Positions 15,927 through 24,120 of a stretch of DNA of 50,754 nt are shown here, piece by piece. A program made the position numbers and the translations under genes. The notes beneath the pieces are model-generated. The model was not told the origin of the DNA and searched no databases. It worked only from the letters and a program-made list of their open reading frames with translations. Positions within the stretch are counted from its first letter, which is position 1. Each line of letters opens with the position of its first letter. The DNA comes from a bacterium (lineage in GTDB: Bacteria > Patescibacteriota > Gracilibacteria > Peribacterales > Peribacteraceae): assembly GCA_027623015.1 (NCBI GenBank), contig JAQBVR010000005.1:1-50754 (forward strand), given 5' to 3'.

Positions 15927-16859
15927 ATGGCAGAATCAGTACCATTATCTGCATTTGAGCAGGATCGGTTAACATGTATTGGCAACTTCCTTAGGGGTAA
16001 ACACCGAGAGGCAATTCAATTGCTCTTACATGACGATATGGGACTAGACTCTAACTGGAAGAATGTATCTAAACACTGTGTCAATGTCGCTCTTATAGGC
16101 TATACATTGGCTGATGCCCTTGAAATTCCTGAACAGGATCGTGATAGACTTGTCAGCACTCTAGTCATTCATGATGCACTCAAGCGTGTAGAGATCAACC
16201 CTGGAAATGCATTGGATGATAATCAAATACAGAAAGCACGTGATCGATTTGCATTACTTTTGCAGACCATAGATGTAGACGGCACAATTCAACTGGGGTT
16301 AGACGAAAGCAACACAGCTGTTTCTAGCATGGATCTGCTTCAAGTCATTGCACGCATGTCATCTTTTGCTAGCCATTCGATGTTGAGAATGTGTGCCGAA
16401 ATATCTTCTTGCACATGCGCTTCTTGTAAGAGTCCTGCCCATCTCTTGGCATCTCCTACTACGAGTAGGAGTACATCTGGCACTGTGCGAATTACTATTG
16501 AAAGAGCGTGTAGCAGAGGAGTACTTCCCTTGTCTCTGCTAAGACGCCCACCAAATAGAATCACTTTCTTCCCCTGCAGTGAATGTGTGTCTCGAAATGT
16601 TGCTATCTCTGAGTTGCTCGCTTCCCACGACTCTATGTCTATGCCGTTATGCACTACACACGTATGGGGGATTTTATTGGTATCGAGTGCCCTCTTTAGA
16701 GCTTCACTTACTGCTATCACTTTCGATGTGTTTTTTGTAGAATCCTTCGAATCAAGCGGTTTCGAAATGGGTTCCACTGTAGCCCCACCTGTCCGATATG
16801 ATCCAATGGTGTTACTTGTGTATCTACTCCTGCCGATGCCAGATACCTGTGAGTCATAA
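15927..16859 (+). CDS. HD-domain protein, 3' end replaced by a rearrangement
   Basis: The first ~140 codons read as a coherent protein. It has WKNVSKHCVNVALIGYTLAD (first His) and LVSTLVIHDALKRVE (the HD doublet), as in metal-dependent phosphohydrolases. From about 16350 the frame continues through the antisense of a broken GT4 gene and yields Cys/Ser-rich nonsense up to 16859. The native C-terminus has therefore been lost at a junction. I start at MAESVPL rather than the track's MYNIV, which lies in the -10 region. The product is probably non-functional or a truncated hydrolase. Substrate unknown. Confidence 0.55.
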   Translation: MAESVPLSAFEQDRLTCIGNFLRGKHREAIQLLLHDDMGLDSNWKNVSKHCVNVALIGYTLADALEIPEQDRDRLVSTLVIHDALKRVEINPGNALDDNQIQKARDRFALLLQTIDVDGTIQLGLDESNTAVSSMDLLQVIARMSSFASHSMLRMCAEISSCTCASCKSPAHLLASPTTSRSTSGTVRITIERACSRGVLPLSLLRRPPNRITFFPCSECVSRNVAISELLASHDSMSMPLCTTHVWGILLVSSALFRASLTAITFDVFFVESFESSGFEMGSTVAPPVRYDPMVLLVYLLLPMPDTCES

Positions 16860-17256
16860 GTCTGCCGTAATTGAAACTCATAGTGTCATGCATCGTGATG
16901 CAGACTTTGTCTGTAAACGTACGCGCTATGCAAAGGGCATCGTACGTAAGGTACATGTGTAGGTTGTGTGCATGTACGATGTCTGGCTGTATGTTTTGCA
17001 TCTCCTGTTTTAGCATATTTGAAACAGTGCTTTGTTTTAGTGATTTGTAGTGCCGAAGAGATGGTGCGTAATCGATGGGCAGACTTATAACATTGCCTGT
17101 ACGGACAATGTCTTTTGACACATCTTTTCTATGTGATGTGATTACAGATACAGTGTGCCCTTTTTGTGCATATGCATCTGCAAGATTCTTCGTGATGTTT
17201 GCCACACTACTTTCATAGTTTGGAGGATACCTGTCATTGAGAAGGAGGATCTTCAT
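16340..17256 (-). pseudogene. GT4 glycosyltransferase, frameshifted and 3'-truncated (cassette copy A)
   Basis: Two frames together match the intact GT4 at 19021: MKILLLNDRYPP.., DIVHAHNLHMYLTYDAL and GLQWNPFRNRLIRRILQ in the first, then VIAVSEALKRAL, HNGIDIE and GGRLSRDKG in the second. The switch falls at a run of six A (T6 on the plus strand, 16731-16736). One extra A would rejoin the frames as ILQKNTSKVIAVS. The protein stops at DDMRAMT, where the intact copy goes on for about 130 more residues including its EX7E motif. Its ATG overlaps the stop of the deacetylase gene (ATGA). Confidence 0.85.
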
Positions 17257-17975
17257 GAGTCAAGGAGAGCGCTATTTGGAGCGTGAATCACATCATCAAA
17301 TGTTGCAACGTATTTTAGGAATGATTCCAGATCATCCCAAAGATGGTACTTCTCTAGTTCGGAGCTGTGTCCTAGGATGTGAAACCAAGGCTGGTGAGAG
17401 CTGTATGCATGCATAAAGAGGTTTTTTGCGAAACTCAACCAACTGTGGCATTTGTACATAGGAATGTGCATCTTCTTTAAGTGTGGTCGTGCGCGCAGAA
17501 AAGGATTGAGGATCTTTCGGTTCATCACGGGGCGCAATGGATAGGGGTATACAAGAAGGGATATAGGAAGTGCGTGTGGATTTTCTCCTGAAAATGCAAA
17601 CTGGTCTACTGTTCTAGCACCCAGAAACCCAGCAGCTTTTACTGATGATTCTATGTCTGGATTTGTATCTCCATACGGATAACAGAACATAGTACATGGT
17701 TTGCCAGTATTGTCTTCTACCCACTTTTTACTGTCTACTATCTCCTTCTTTGCATCGTCCAATGTTATATTTGTGAGATGAGGATGCGTCAAAGTATGTG
17801 CACCTATTTCATGTTTTCTGCTGAGTTCTTGTACTTCTTTTTGTGACAGCATTTGAAGGCCAAATTGTTGTTTTGGAGAAACATAGAATGTACCTGTTGC
17901 TCCGTATGTCTCAAGTAGCTTTGCAACCCGAAGGTCCATAGCATATCCGTCGTCCCAAGACGTGGTAAATATCAT
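17253..17975 (-). CDS. polysaccharide deacetylase (NodB/CE4)
   Basis: This 240-aa protein starts MIFTTSWDDGYAMDLRV. WDDG carries the family's Asp pair, HTLTHPHL is the HxxxH zinc site, and FCYPYGDTN corresponds to motif 3. CE4 enzymes remove N- or O-acetyl groups from glycans such as GlcNAc units. No signal peptide is present, so action on a lipid-linked precursor in the cytoplasm is likely. It is joined by 4-nt ATGA overlaps to a methyltransferase remnant upstream and to the broken GT4 downstream. This appears to be the only intact member of cassette copy A. Confidence 0.88.
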   Translation of the reverse strand: MIFTTSWDDGYAMDLRVAKLLETYGATGTFYVSPKQQFGLQMLSQKEVQELSRKHEIGAHTLTHPHLTNITLDDAKKEIVDSKKWVEDNTGKPCTMFCYPYGDTNPDIESSVKAAGFLGARTVDQFAFSGENPHALPISLLVYPYPLRPVMNRKILNPFLRARPHLKKMHIPMYKCHSWLSFAKNLFMHAYSSHQPWFHILGHSSELEKYHLWDDLESFLKYVATFDDVIHAPNSALLDS

Positions 17976-18259
17976 CGCTTTCGGGCAAGAAGATTATAGC
18001 CAATAGCAAATTTCTTACTACTGATACTGTGATCATATCCATCGCGCAATAATGCAAGGTGCGTCACCACGTATGTGTAGGCGAAAGTGAACTTTCCCCC
18101 TCGCAACCATTTATTTTCTAGTAGCCTTCGGATGTGCTGTTGGACACGTAGAGCAAAGTACCCTCCACGTTGTTCTATGCTTACAATTTCACAGTCATTC
18201 TCCAGAAGCTTTCTAAAGCTGTGATTCTTGGCTTCTATTAGTGCTCCACCAAGTGCCAT
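17972..18259 (-). pseudogene. methyltransferase C-terminal remnant (cassette copy A)
   Basis: The 95-aa ORF lacks the SAM-binding half. Its sequence from about residue 13 matches the C-terminus of the methyltransferase at 18376: SIEQRGGYFALRVQ against KMEQRGGYYSLRTQ, LLRDGYD against IMRDKWD, and KKFAIGYNLL against RKHAIGWAVL. The first dozen residues (MALGGALIEAKN) have no counterpart. It is a 5'-deleted gene whose stop still overlaps the deacetylase start. Confidence 0.78.
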
Positions 18260-18358
18260 GACGAAATGGCTAATACATTTGATTCGTTAAAAACGCCCGA
18301 AGGAAATCTTTTGCATTTTACGATTTTTCTTTTGTTAATGTGGGAAAGCCTTAGTTAT

Positions 18359-18367
18359 TGAGATAAT
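18359..18367 (+). promoter_or_regulatory. extended -10 promoter of the methyltransferase
   Basis: TGA-GATAAT (TGn plus 5/6) ends 8 nt before the ATG at 18376, again suggesting a leaderless transcript. The AT-rich upstream stretch gives no clear -35. Confidence 0.4.
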
Positions 18368-18375
18368 ATTTACTT

Positions 18376-19020
18376 ATGATTGTTATGCAGCCAGATAGGG
18401 TAATTCTCAAGAATCAAGTCAGTAAATTTGCTAAGGAGCTTTCCGGATCAGTTTTAGATCTTGGTGGCGGGAATGGTGAACGTTATAAGCATTTTTTTCA
18501 GACGATAATATCACTGGATATTAATCCAGAGAATCATCCAGATATTGTTGGGTCTGCAGAGGATGTCCCCCTAGAGAATGGTGTAATGGATTCTATTTTA
18601 TGTACACAACTTCTTGAGCATGTTCCGCATCCCCTTAAGGTATTTTCGGAAATGTTTCGACTGCTCAAGCCTGGAGGTAAGGCATTTCTTACAGTTCCCC
18701 AATGGAATGAATTGCATGAAGAGCCACATGACTATTTTAGATATACAAATTTTGGCATGCGTCAAATGAGTGAGGATGCAGGATTTACTGTATTAAAAAT
18801 GGAGCAGCGTGGTGGTTATTATTCTTTGCGTACCCAAGTAGCTATCCGTTTCTTGATAGATAAGTATCATCCATATCAAAACTATTTTGCAATGCTAATT
18901 ATAGCCCCTATCAGTACTATACTAACAAAATTTGCAATAATGCGTGATAAATGGGATACCTCTGACGCGAATAGAAAACACGCTATAGGTTGGGCAGTAT
19001 TGCTGGAAAAGCCAATGTAA
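18376..19020 (+). CDS. class I SAM-dependent methyltransferase
   Basis: This 214-aa protein has VLDLGGGNGERYKHF (motif I), ISLDINPENHPDIV, GSAEDVPLENGVMD, ILCTQLLEHVPHPLKVF and LLKPGGKAFLTVPQW. Its C-terminus has EEPHDYFRYTNFGM, a motif also found (as PGDYYRYTKYG) in the methyltransferase at 21755. It likely methylates a sugar or lipid-linked glycan intermediate. It is the intact member of a pair whose remnant lies at 17972 on the other strand. Its stop adjoins the end of the convergent GT4 at 19021, so the gene sits inverted between two cassette remnants. Confidence 0.9.
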   Translation: MIVMQPDRVILKNQVSKFAKELSGSVLDLGGGNGERYKHFFQTIISLDINPENHPDIVGSAEDVPLENGVMDSILCTQLLEHVPHPLKVFSEMFRLLKPGGKAFLTVPQWNELHEEPHDYFRYTNFGMRQMSEDAGFTVLKMEQRGGYYSLRTQVAIRFLIDKYHPYQNYFAMLIIAPISTILTKFAIMRDKWDTSDANRKHAIGWAVLLEKPM

Positions 19021-20277
19021 TTAATTTTTTAAGATCTGCATGTATTTTTCAATCATGCAATGTGTAGAAAAAAATGTTTTTGCACGTTTTTCACCGGCTA
19101 TCCCCATTTTTTTTGCTTTATCTGGATGTGTGAGGAGGTCTAACAAGTGGTTTGCATATGCTTCCTTATCGCGTGGATCACAAATGAAGCCAGTTTTATT
19201 GTGTTCTACTACCTCTGATGGACCACCATACTTTGTAGTAACAACAGGCTTGCTTGCGAGCATTGCTTCTATATTCACTAGTAAAAATGGTTCTAGGTAT
19301 ACAGATGGCGTGGTAACAACATCCGCTATAGAATATGCAGCTTGCATTTCTTCTGATGATAGATAGTCAGTGAATCTGCAAGCTGGAAGTATCCTTTTTC
19401 CTGTTTTGGAATTACGAATATGAGATTCCCATTTTTGCTTATTGCCAACAAGTAGTAAGACTACATCTGGCATATGTTCATGTATTTTTTGGAATGCGCT
19501 TAGCAGGACATTTGCTCCTTTATCCTCAGAAAGTCTTCCAGCAAATAGGATGATCTTTTTATTTAATAATGAATATTTCTGAATAAAGTCTTTAGTAGAA
19601 CTAGTTTGTTGCATTTGGAGGTTAATACCATTGTGTATAAAAGTGGTATTTGTAATGCCATTTATACGTAGTGCTTTTTCTTGTTCTTTGCTTACTGCTA
19701 CCACTATGTTTACATATTTATTGAGAGTATTGCGAATGTAGTAGTTGCGGAATGGATTCCACTGAAGTCCACTGCTATGCCATTGGTCAAAGATGGATAT
19801 TTTTGGATTATTGTCATCAAGATATTTTTCTGTAGCAATGCGACCATAATGAACACTCATACAATCGTGAGCAGTGAGTATAATGTTTTTGGTATATCTT
19901 TTTGCTATTCGTAAAGAATGATATGTCAGATATGTATGAATGTTATGTGCGTGTACCACATCTGGTTGCTCCTCTTTGAGAATATCTTTCATCATTTTTG
20001 CTACTGCAGGGTTGTACAGAGAGAGCCAATGACGGAGTGAAATCCTGTAGGAGACTGGAATGCTAATAACATTATCTCTTCTTTGTATTGTGGGGTTATC
20101 TTTTTTTCTGTGCGTTGTAATTACTATTACGTCATGTCCTTTCTTTGTATATTCATCTGCAAATACTTTAGTCATATTAGCAACACTGTCATTGCCATAG
20201 GGTGGGTAGCTATCATTAAGAAGTGCTATTTTCATGTCTTCTGCAGTGCCGTCATCCCATGAGGTGGTTACTTTCAT
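19021..20277 (-). CDS. GT4 glycosyltransferase with an N-terminal deacetylase scar (cassette copy B)
   Basis: The track ORF is 418 aa. Its first 14 residues (MKVTTSWDDGTAED) are the start of a polysaccharide deacetylase, matching MIFTTSWDDGYAMD at 17975. The GT proper begins at MKIALLNDSYPPYGNDSVAN (404 aa, start 20235). It contains VVHAHNIHTYLTYH, VAVSKEQEKALRI, LFAGRLSEDKGA and EPFLLVNIEAMLASKPVV (EX7E), and is a complete GT-B enzyme. The ATG at 20277 overlaps the flippase stop, so translation may still begin on the scar and give a 14-residue extension. It is the functional counterpart of the pseudogene at 16340. Confidence 0.88.
   Translation of the reverse strand: MKVTTSWDDGTAEDMKIALLNDSYPPYGNDSVANMTKVFADEYTKKGHDVIVITTHRKKDNPTIQRRDNVISIPVSYRISLRHWLSLYNPAVAKMMKDILKEEQPDVVHAHNIHTYLTYHSLRIAKRYTKNIILTAHDCMSVHYGRIATEKYLDDNNPKISIFDQWHSSGLQWNPFRNYYIRNTLNKYVNIVVAVSKEQEKALRINGITNTTFIHNGINLQMQQTSSTKDFIQKYSLLNKKIILFAGRLSEDKGANVLLSAFQKIHEHMPDVVLLLVGNKQKWESHIRNSKTGKRILPACRFTDYLSSEEMQAAYSIADVVTTPSVYLEPFLLVNIEAMLASKPVVTTKYGGPSEVVEHNKTGFICDPRDKEAYANHLLDLLTHPDKAKKMGIAGEKRAKTFFSTHCMIEKYMQILKN
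20235..20277 (-). pseudogene. 14-codon remnant of a deleted deacetylase gene
   Basis: Only the first 14 codons survive, including the WDDG metal motif, and they are fused in frame to the GT4 start. An internal deletion of about 225 codons, based on the intact copy, explains this. Confidence 0.75.
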
Positions 20278-21596
20278 ATTTTATTTGCGGAAGAGGTTTT
20301 CTCTTGAATAAGAAAATACACAGGGAAAATAACTAGGATCAAAATTAAGTGATAAATACCAAGCGCTATATAGAGTGCATATGTAGTTTTTGTTTTTTGC
20401 ATCAAAAAGAAGAATGTACCGAGTGAACAAGTAAGGCCGGCAAGATTTATTATTGTTGCAAGATATATACGAGAGTAGAGACGAAGGAATGGTGTTATGA
20501 GTGCGTGAGCTGCATGAGTGATATGCAGGATGGCAATGACGATAAAAGGGTATACAGCGACGCTGAAGTCGCTTCCGTACACTACGGGGATTAGGAGTGG
20601 AACGGTGATAAGGGCGCCGATTGTTGCCCCTGTGTGAATGAGGCCTGAATATATCGCGAGGCGTACGAGACTTTTTTTGAGGTTAGAAGCGCTGCTTGAA
20701 ATGGTTGGAATAACAGAAGCAGAGAGCTTACTGATATTACTGAGAACAAATGAAGATGGAAGGTTTCCGAGTTTGAATGCTAGGCGGAAGAGTCCTACAA
20801 CAGACTCCTGTACAAACATTCCAAGTACTACCATGAAGGCGTTTGGGTAGAGGTTTCCGACATTCTTATCGATAGCAATCCACACTCCATCTTTTCCGAA
20901 CTTCCATAAATGTTTGAATGAGTGGGTGCGGAGAATCTCTCCGAAAGAAGGAAGGTTGTATGCTGTGCGAATATTGCTGTAGACAAGAAGGCTTACGAGG
21001 CTCATGAGTGCAGTACCCAGTAGTGCTCCAAGGAGTATTCCTGCGACTCCCATTCCTTGGATCAGGAATAGGACAGACAGTCCGAGTTGCAATACGATAC
21101 GACTATTTTCAAGAATAGTAAGCTTGCGAATCTCACGAACGGATTGCAATACTATAGATCCGAAGACAAAGAGTGGGTCTATCATTGATGAAAGAAAAAT
21201 AAGACGTGCAAGGTGTCCAATTTCTGGATTGTTGTACATACCTCCTGTAATTGTTGGAAGAAAAGGAATAAGTATAGCCATGATGAGAGCGCTACAGGCA
21301 GAGAGGAAAAGGTAGTAGTGCAGTACCTCTTTCATGCGAGTTGTATCTTTTTTTCCGTAAGCTTGTGCAAAGAATGTGAGGGCAGTTGTTTGTTGGCCAA
21401 GATTTGTGATGAATCCGAGTAGCCCCGTAAATGCAAGTACGACTGCGTACTCACCATAGCCTCCGAGTCCAAGTAGTCGTGCATAGAGAATAGATGAAAG
21501 AAAACTACACCCTATAAGTACCGTGCGCCCAATTTGCATAGTAGCGATATCTCGCACAAAGGGGACTCCCATAAGAAACTGTAAACGTTCACGCAT
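20274..21596 (-). CDS. Wzx-type polysaccharide flippase (MOP superfamily)
   Basis: This 440-aa, highly hydrophobic protein has about 12 to 14 helices. It begins RDIATMQIGRTVLIGCSFLSSILYARLLG, followed by YGEYAVVLAFTGLLGFITNLG, as in polysaccharide biosynthesis (Wzx/RfbX/MurJ-like) exporters. Such proteins flip polyprenyl-linked oligosaccharides to the outer leaflet. It is translationally coupled (ATGA) to the GT4 downstream and diverges from a methyltransferase across a GAAATAAG hairpin. Confidence 0.88.
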   Translation of the reverse strand: MRERLQFLMGVPFVRDIATMQIGRTVLIGCSFLSSILYARLLGLGGYGEYAVVLAFTGLLGFITNLGQQTTALTFFAQAYGKKDTTRMKEVLHYYLFLSACSALIMAILIPFLPTITGGMYNNPEIGHLARLIFLSSMIDPLFVFGSIVLQSVREIRKLTILENSRIVLQLGLSVLFLIQGMGVAGILLGALLGTALMSLVSLLVYSNIRTAYNLPSFGEILRTHSFKHLWKFGKDGVWIAIDKNVGNLYPNAFMVVLGMFVQESVVGLFRLAFKLGNLPSSFVLSNISKLSASVIPTISSSASNLKKSLVRLAIYSGLIHTGATIGALITVPLLIPVVYGSDFSVAVYPFIVIAILHITHAAHALITPFLRLYSRIYLATIINLAGLTCSLGTFFFLMQKTKTTYALYIALGIYHLILILVIFPVYFLIQEKTSSANKI

Positions 21597-21640
21597 AATG
21601 TAACTATTGTAGAACAGATATGTGCATACACCTCCTATTA

Positions 21641-21728
21641 AAGAGAAATAAGGGAAATAAGGGAAATAAGAGAATGTCTATTTCTCTATAATACCTTCCC
21701 TTAATTTCTCTTATTCCTCTTATTTCTT
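21641..21728. repeat. 9-mer (GAAATAAGN) inverted repeat
   Basis: Left-arm units are GAAATAAGG/GAAATAAGA. The right arm is CCCTTAATTTCTCTTATTCC-like. It lies in the divergent spacer between the flippase and the methyltransferase, as the related element at 4033 lies between divergent genes. Confidence 0.88.
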
Positions 21729-21754
21729 ATAAAAATATAGTAATCTAGACGTAT

Positions 21755-22420
21755 ATGGGCATGGTTGACCGCATCGGCATAACCCGAAAGATCACCAGAC
21801 CCCGTCAGGAGGCGTTTATCAAGCAATTTGCTACAGATGGTGCAGTTTTAGATATTGGCTGTGGTAACGACCTCTATAAGGATGCATTTCCCAATTGTAC
21901 GACGGTGGATATCGCAGCTCGCCCAGGAGTGAAGGTGGATATCATCGGTGATGCGCACGATTTACACATGATTCAGGATTCCTCGTACGACATGATCCTC
22001 TGTGCGGAAGTCTTGGAGCACTTACATACACCACACAAAGCTATCGCTGAGTTTCATCGGATACTAAAGCCAGGTGGAAAGCTTATTCTTACAACGCGAT
22101 TTCTTTTCCCTATTCATGATGCACCAGGAGATTACTATCGTTACACGAAGTATGGTTTGCAGCATCTGCTTTCCAGGTTCACCATCGAAGAACTACAAGA
22201 AGAAACATCTACACTGGAAGCACTTGCAGTCTTGTACCAACGCATTGGATTTCAATGTGAGACACTCGGGTTCAAGCCATTCAAATTATTTTGGTTTTTG
22301 AAGGCGAAGGTGATTCTTCTCTTTCGAGGAATTATTTCAAAAGAGTATGGAGATATAGGGCATACTATTGAGGAGAGCCCTATTATGACTTCGGGGTATT
22401 TTGTTGCAGCTCATAAATGA
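21755..22420 (+). CDS. class I SAM-dependent methyltransferase
   Basis: This 221-aa protein has AVLDIGCGNDLYKDAFP, TTVDIAARPGVKVDII, ILCAEVLEHLHTPHKAI, ILKPGGKLILTTRF and the shared PGDYYRYTKYGL element. It is a relative of the enzyme at 18376 and probably acts on a glycan intermediate. Two starts (MGM and MVD, two codons apart) are possible. The stop overlaps the CotH start by 4 nt (ATGA), so it appears to lead the CotH-VTC-DUF4956 operon. Confidence 0.88.
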   Translation: MGMVDRIGITRKITRPRQEAFIKQFATDGAVLDIGCGNDLYKDAFPNCTTVDIAARPGVKVDIIGDAHDLHMIQDSSYDMILCAEVLEHLHTPHKAIAEFHRILKPGGKLILTTRFLFPIHDAPGDYYRYTKYGLQHLLSRFTIEELQEETSTLEALAVLYQRIGFQCETLGFKPFKLFWFLKAKVILLFRGIISKEYGDIGHTIEESPIMTSGYFVAAHK

Positions 22421-24111
22421 GGCGCTTGAAAATCATCGCCATCGGTCTTCTGATATTCACTGTCTTCCAGATGGTGGCGCTCCTTGGCATGACGCTTCTT
22501 ATGTATCAGATAACACCAAAGAGTGTTCTTGCACGAGACACATTCATAGGACGCATCCAACCACTCATGCTTATGGTCCGCTTGGCGGACCGTTCTCTTA
22601 ATACGTTTTATAGAGGACCGACACCTCCTGCAGAAGTTCCTTTCTATAGCATCGAGATAGATGATGCAGACCTTACACTTCTTGAAGAGAAGCTAGAGAA
22701 ACTGGATGTCTTCCTCGAAGATGATGCAAAGATCTGGATGGACATCACTTTTACAGCAGATGGAGAGAAATACGATGCGAAGATGCGTGTGCGAGGCGAT
22801 CGGTTTAATCACTGGCAGTTCCGTAAGAAGTCGTGGCGAGTGAAGTTTCCAAAAGATCACCTCTTTAGAGGCATGCGCGAGATGACTCTGATCATCCCCG
22901 AAGACCGTGCATGGCATGCAGAGATGGTTAGCTACCATAGAGCGAAGAAGCTCGAACTGCTTCAGCCACCGATGCAATTTGTTGGCGTGTCGATGAATGG
23001 CAGTGCACCACTTGCATACGTAGAAGTGGAACACTGGACGAAAGAGATGCTTGAAAAGCAGGGTTACCCCGGAGATGTAAATTTCTACAACCCAGGTGGC
23101 ACACAGACGTCTACATTTGATGGATGGGACCCTCTATACGAAGACTTGGAGTATTCAGGGAAGTACTTGGAGTCGGACATTAGTCCACAGGATTCATTTG
23201 AACAGTTAGAACTCCTTTTCTCCCTTGAAGAAGAAGGTGCATATCTTGAGCCAGACTTTCAAGCGAAGGTACTTTCCATCTTTGACTTTGATACATTGAT
23301 CAAATGGCATGCGCAGAGTTTTCTAGCGGGAAATCTTCATGCAGGTGGCGCAAATATGCGCGTGTTCTTCGACACCTCTAGGGGGCAGTTTGTTCCTGTC
23401 CCATGGGACATACACATCACGACACCGAAGCCGCTTCTGTCTCAGTATCCCAGTGCACTTTGGCAAAACATCTTTGCTATACCGGAGTGGAATCTTGCAT
23501 TGCATCAGTTCCTCTGGGAGTACTTGAGTAGTGAAGAGCAGGTTGGTGACGACTTGGTGTATATAGATTCCTATAGAGAGATGGTGGAAGAGATGGCATA
23601 TCGCGATCCGCATAAACTTCTGAGCAACCGTCAGATCAAAAATGATCTTGATAGGAGGTCTCGTGAACTTCGAGAGAATATGGATTCTCTGCGTGAGCAA
23701 TTACAAACTTCAGAATTACTTGTAGCACAGCGACTACCCACTGATGATGACCTAGCAGATGGTATCGGGTTGATTCTTGATATTACTATGCGGGGTCCAG
23801 TGGCTTCTATATTGACGAATGTTACGCTGCCATCGGAGATCGAGTTAGATATTTCACTCGATGGCGAGGAATTTATCCTTGGTGAAACACTTCTAGCTCC
23901 AGAGTCTCCTCCTGTAGATGATCTCGGGTTCCCTACAGAAACGCCACAGACACACTACCTCCTTGAACTTAGAGGATTTACTATCACAGCAGGAGACCTG
24001 CCACTCCCCTTAGATCTACGCAACGCTGTTACAGGAGAGCCTTCAGATGTCATAAATACTGTCGTAGTAGATGACAGTAGATATCAGGATTTTGTTCCCG
24101 ATCTACGCTAA
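22417..24111 (+). CDS. CotH kinase family protein, membrane-anchored
   Basis: This 564-aa protein has an N-terminal helix IIAIGLLIFTVFQMVALLGM (signal-anchor, bulk outside), then the CotH core. The core shows MRVRGDRFNHWQFRKKSWRV (the RG..KKS.R.KF signature), REMTLIIPEDRAWHAEM, SMNGSAPLAYVEVEHW and the active-site-like FVPVPWDIHITTPK. CotH proteins of Bacillus phosphorylate spore coat proteins, and bacterial homologues are widespread outside sporeformers. A beta-rich tail of about 130 aa follows. It is a tandem paralogue of the next gene. Confidence 0.85.
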   Translation: MRRLKIIAIGLLIFTVFQMVALLGMTLLMYQITPKSVLARDTFIGRIQPLMLMVRLADRSLNTFYRGPTPPAEVPFYSIEIDDADLTLLEEKLEKLDVFLEDDAKIWMDITFTADGEKYDAKMRVRGDRFNHWQFRKKSWRVKFPKDHLFRGMREMTLIIPEDRAWHAEMVSYHRAKKLELLQPPMQFVGVSMNGSAPLAYVEVEHWTKEMLEKQGYPGDVNFYNPGGTQTSTFDGWDPLYEDLEYSGKYLESDISPQDSFEQLELLFSLEEEGAYLEPDFQAKVLSIFDFDTLIKWHAQSFLAGNLHAGGANMRVFFDTSRGQFVPVPWDIHITTPKPLLSQYPSALWQNIFAIPEWNLALHQFLWEYLSSEEQVGDDLVYIDSYREMVEEMAYRDPHKLLSNRQIKNDLDRRSRELRENMDSLREQLQTSELLVAQRLPTDDDLADGIGLILDITMRGPVASILTNVTLPSEIELDISLDGEEFILGETLLAPESPPVDDLGFPTETPQTHYLLELRGFTITAGDLPLPLDLRNAVTGEPSDVINTVVVDDSRYQDFVPDLR

Positions 24112-24120
24112 TATCTTCCT

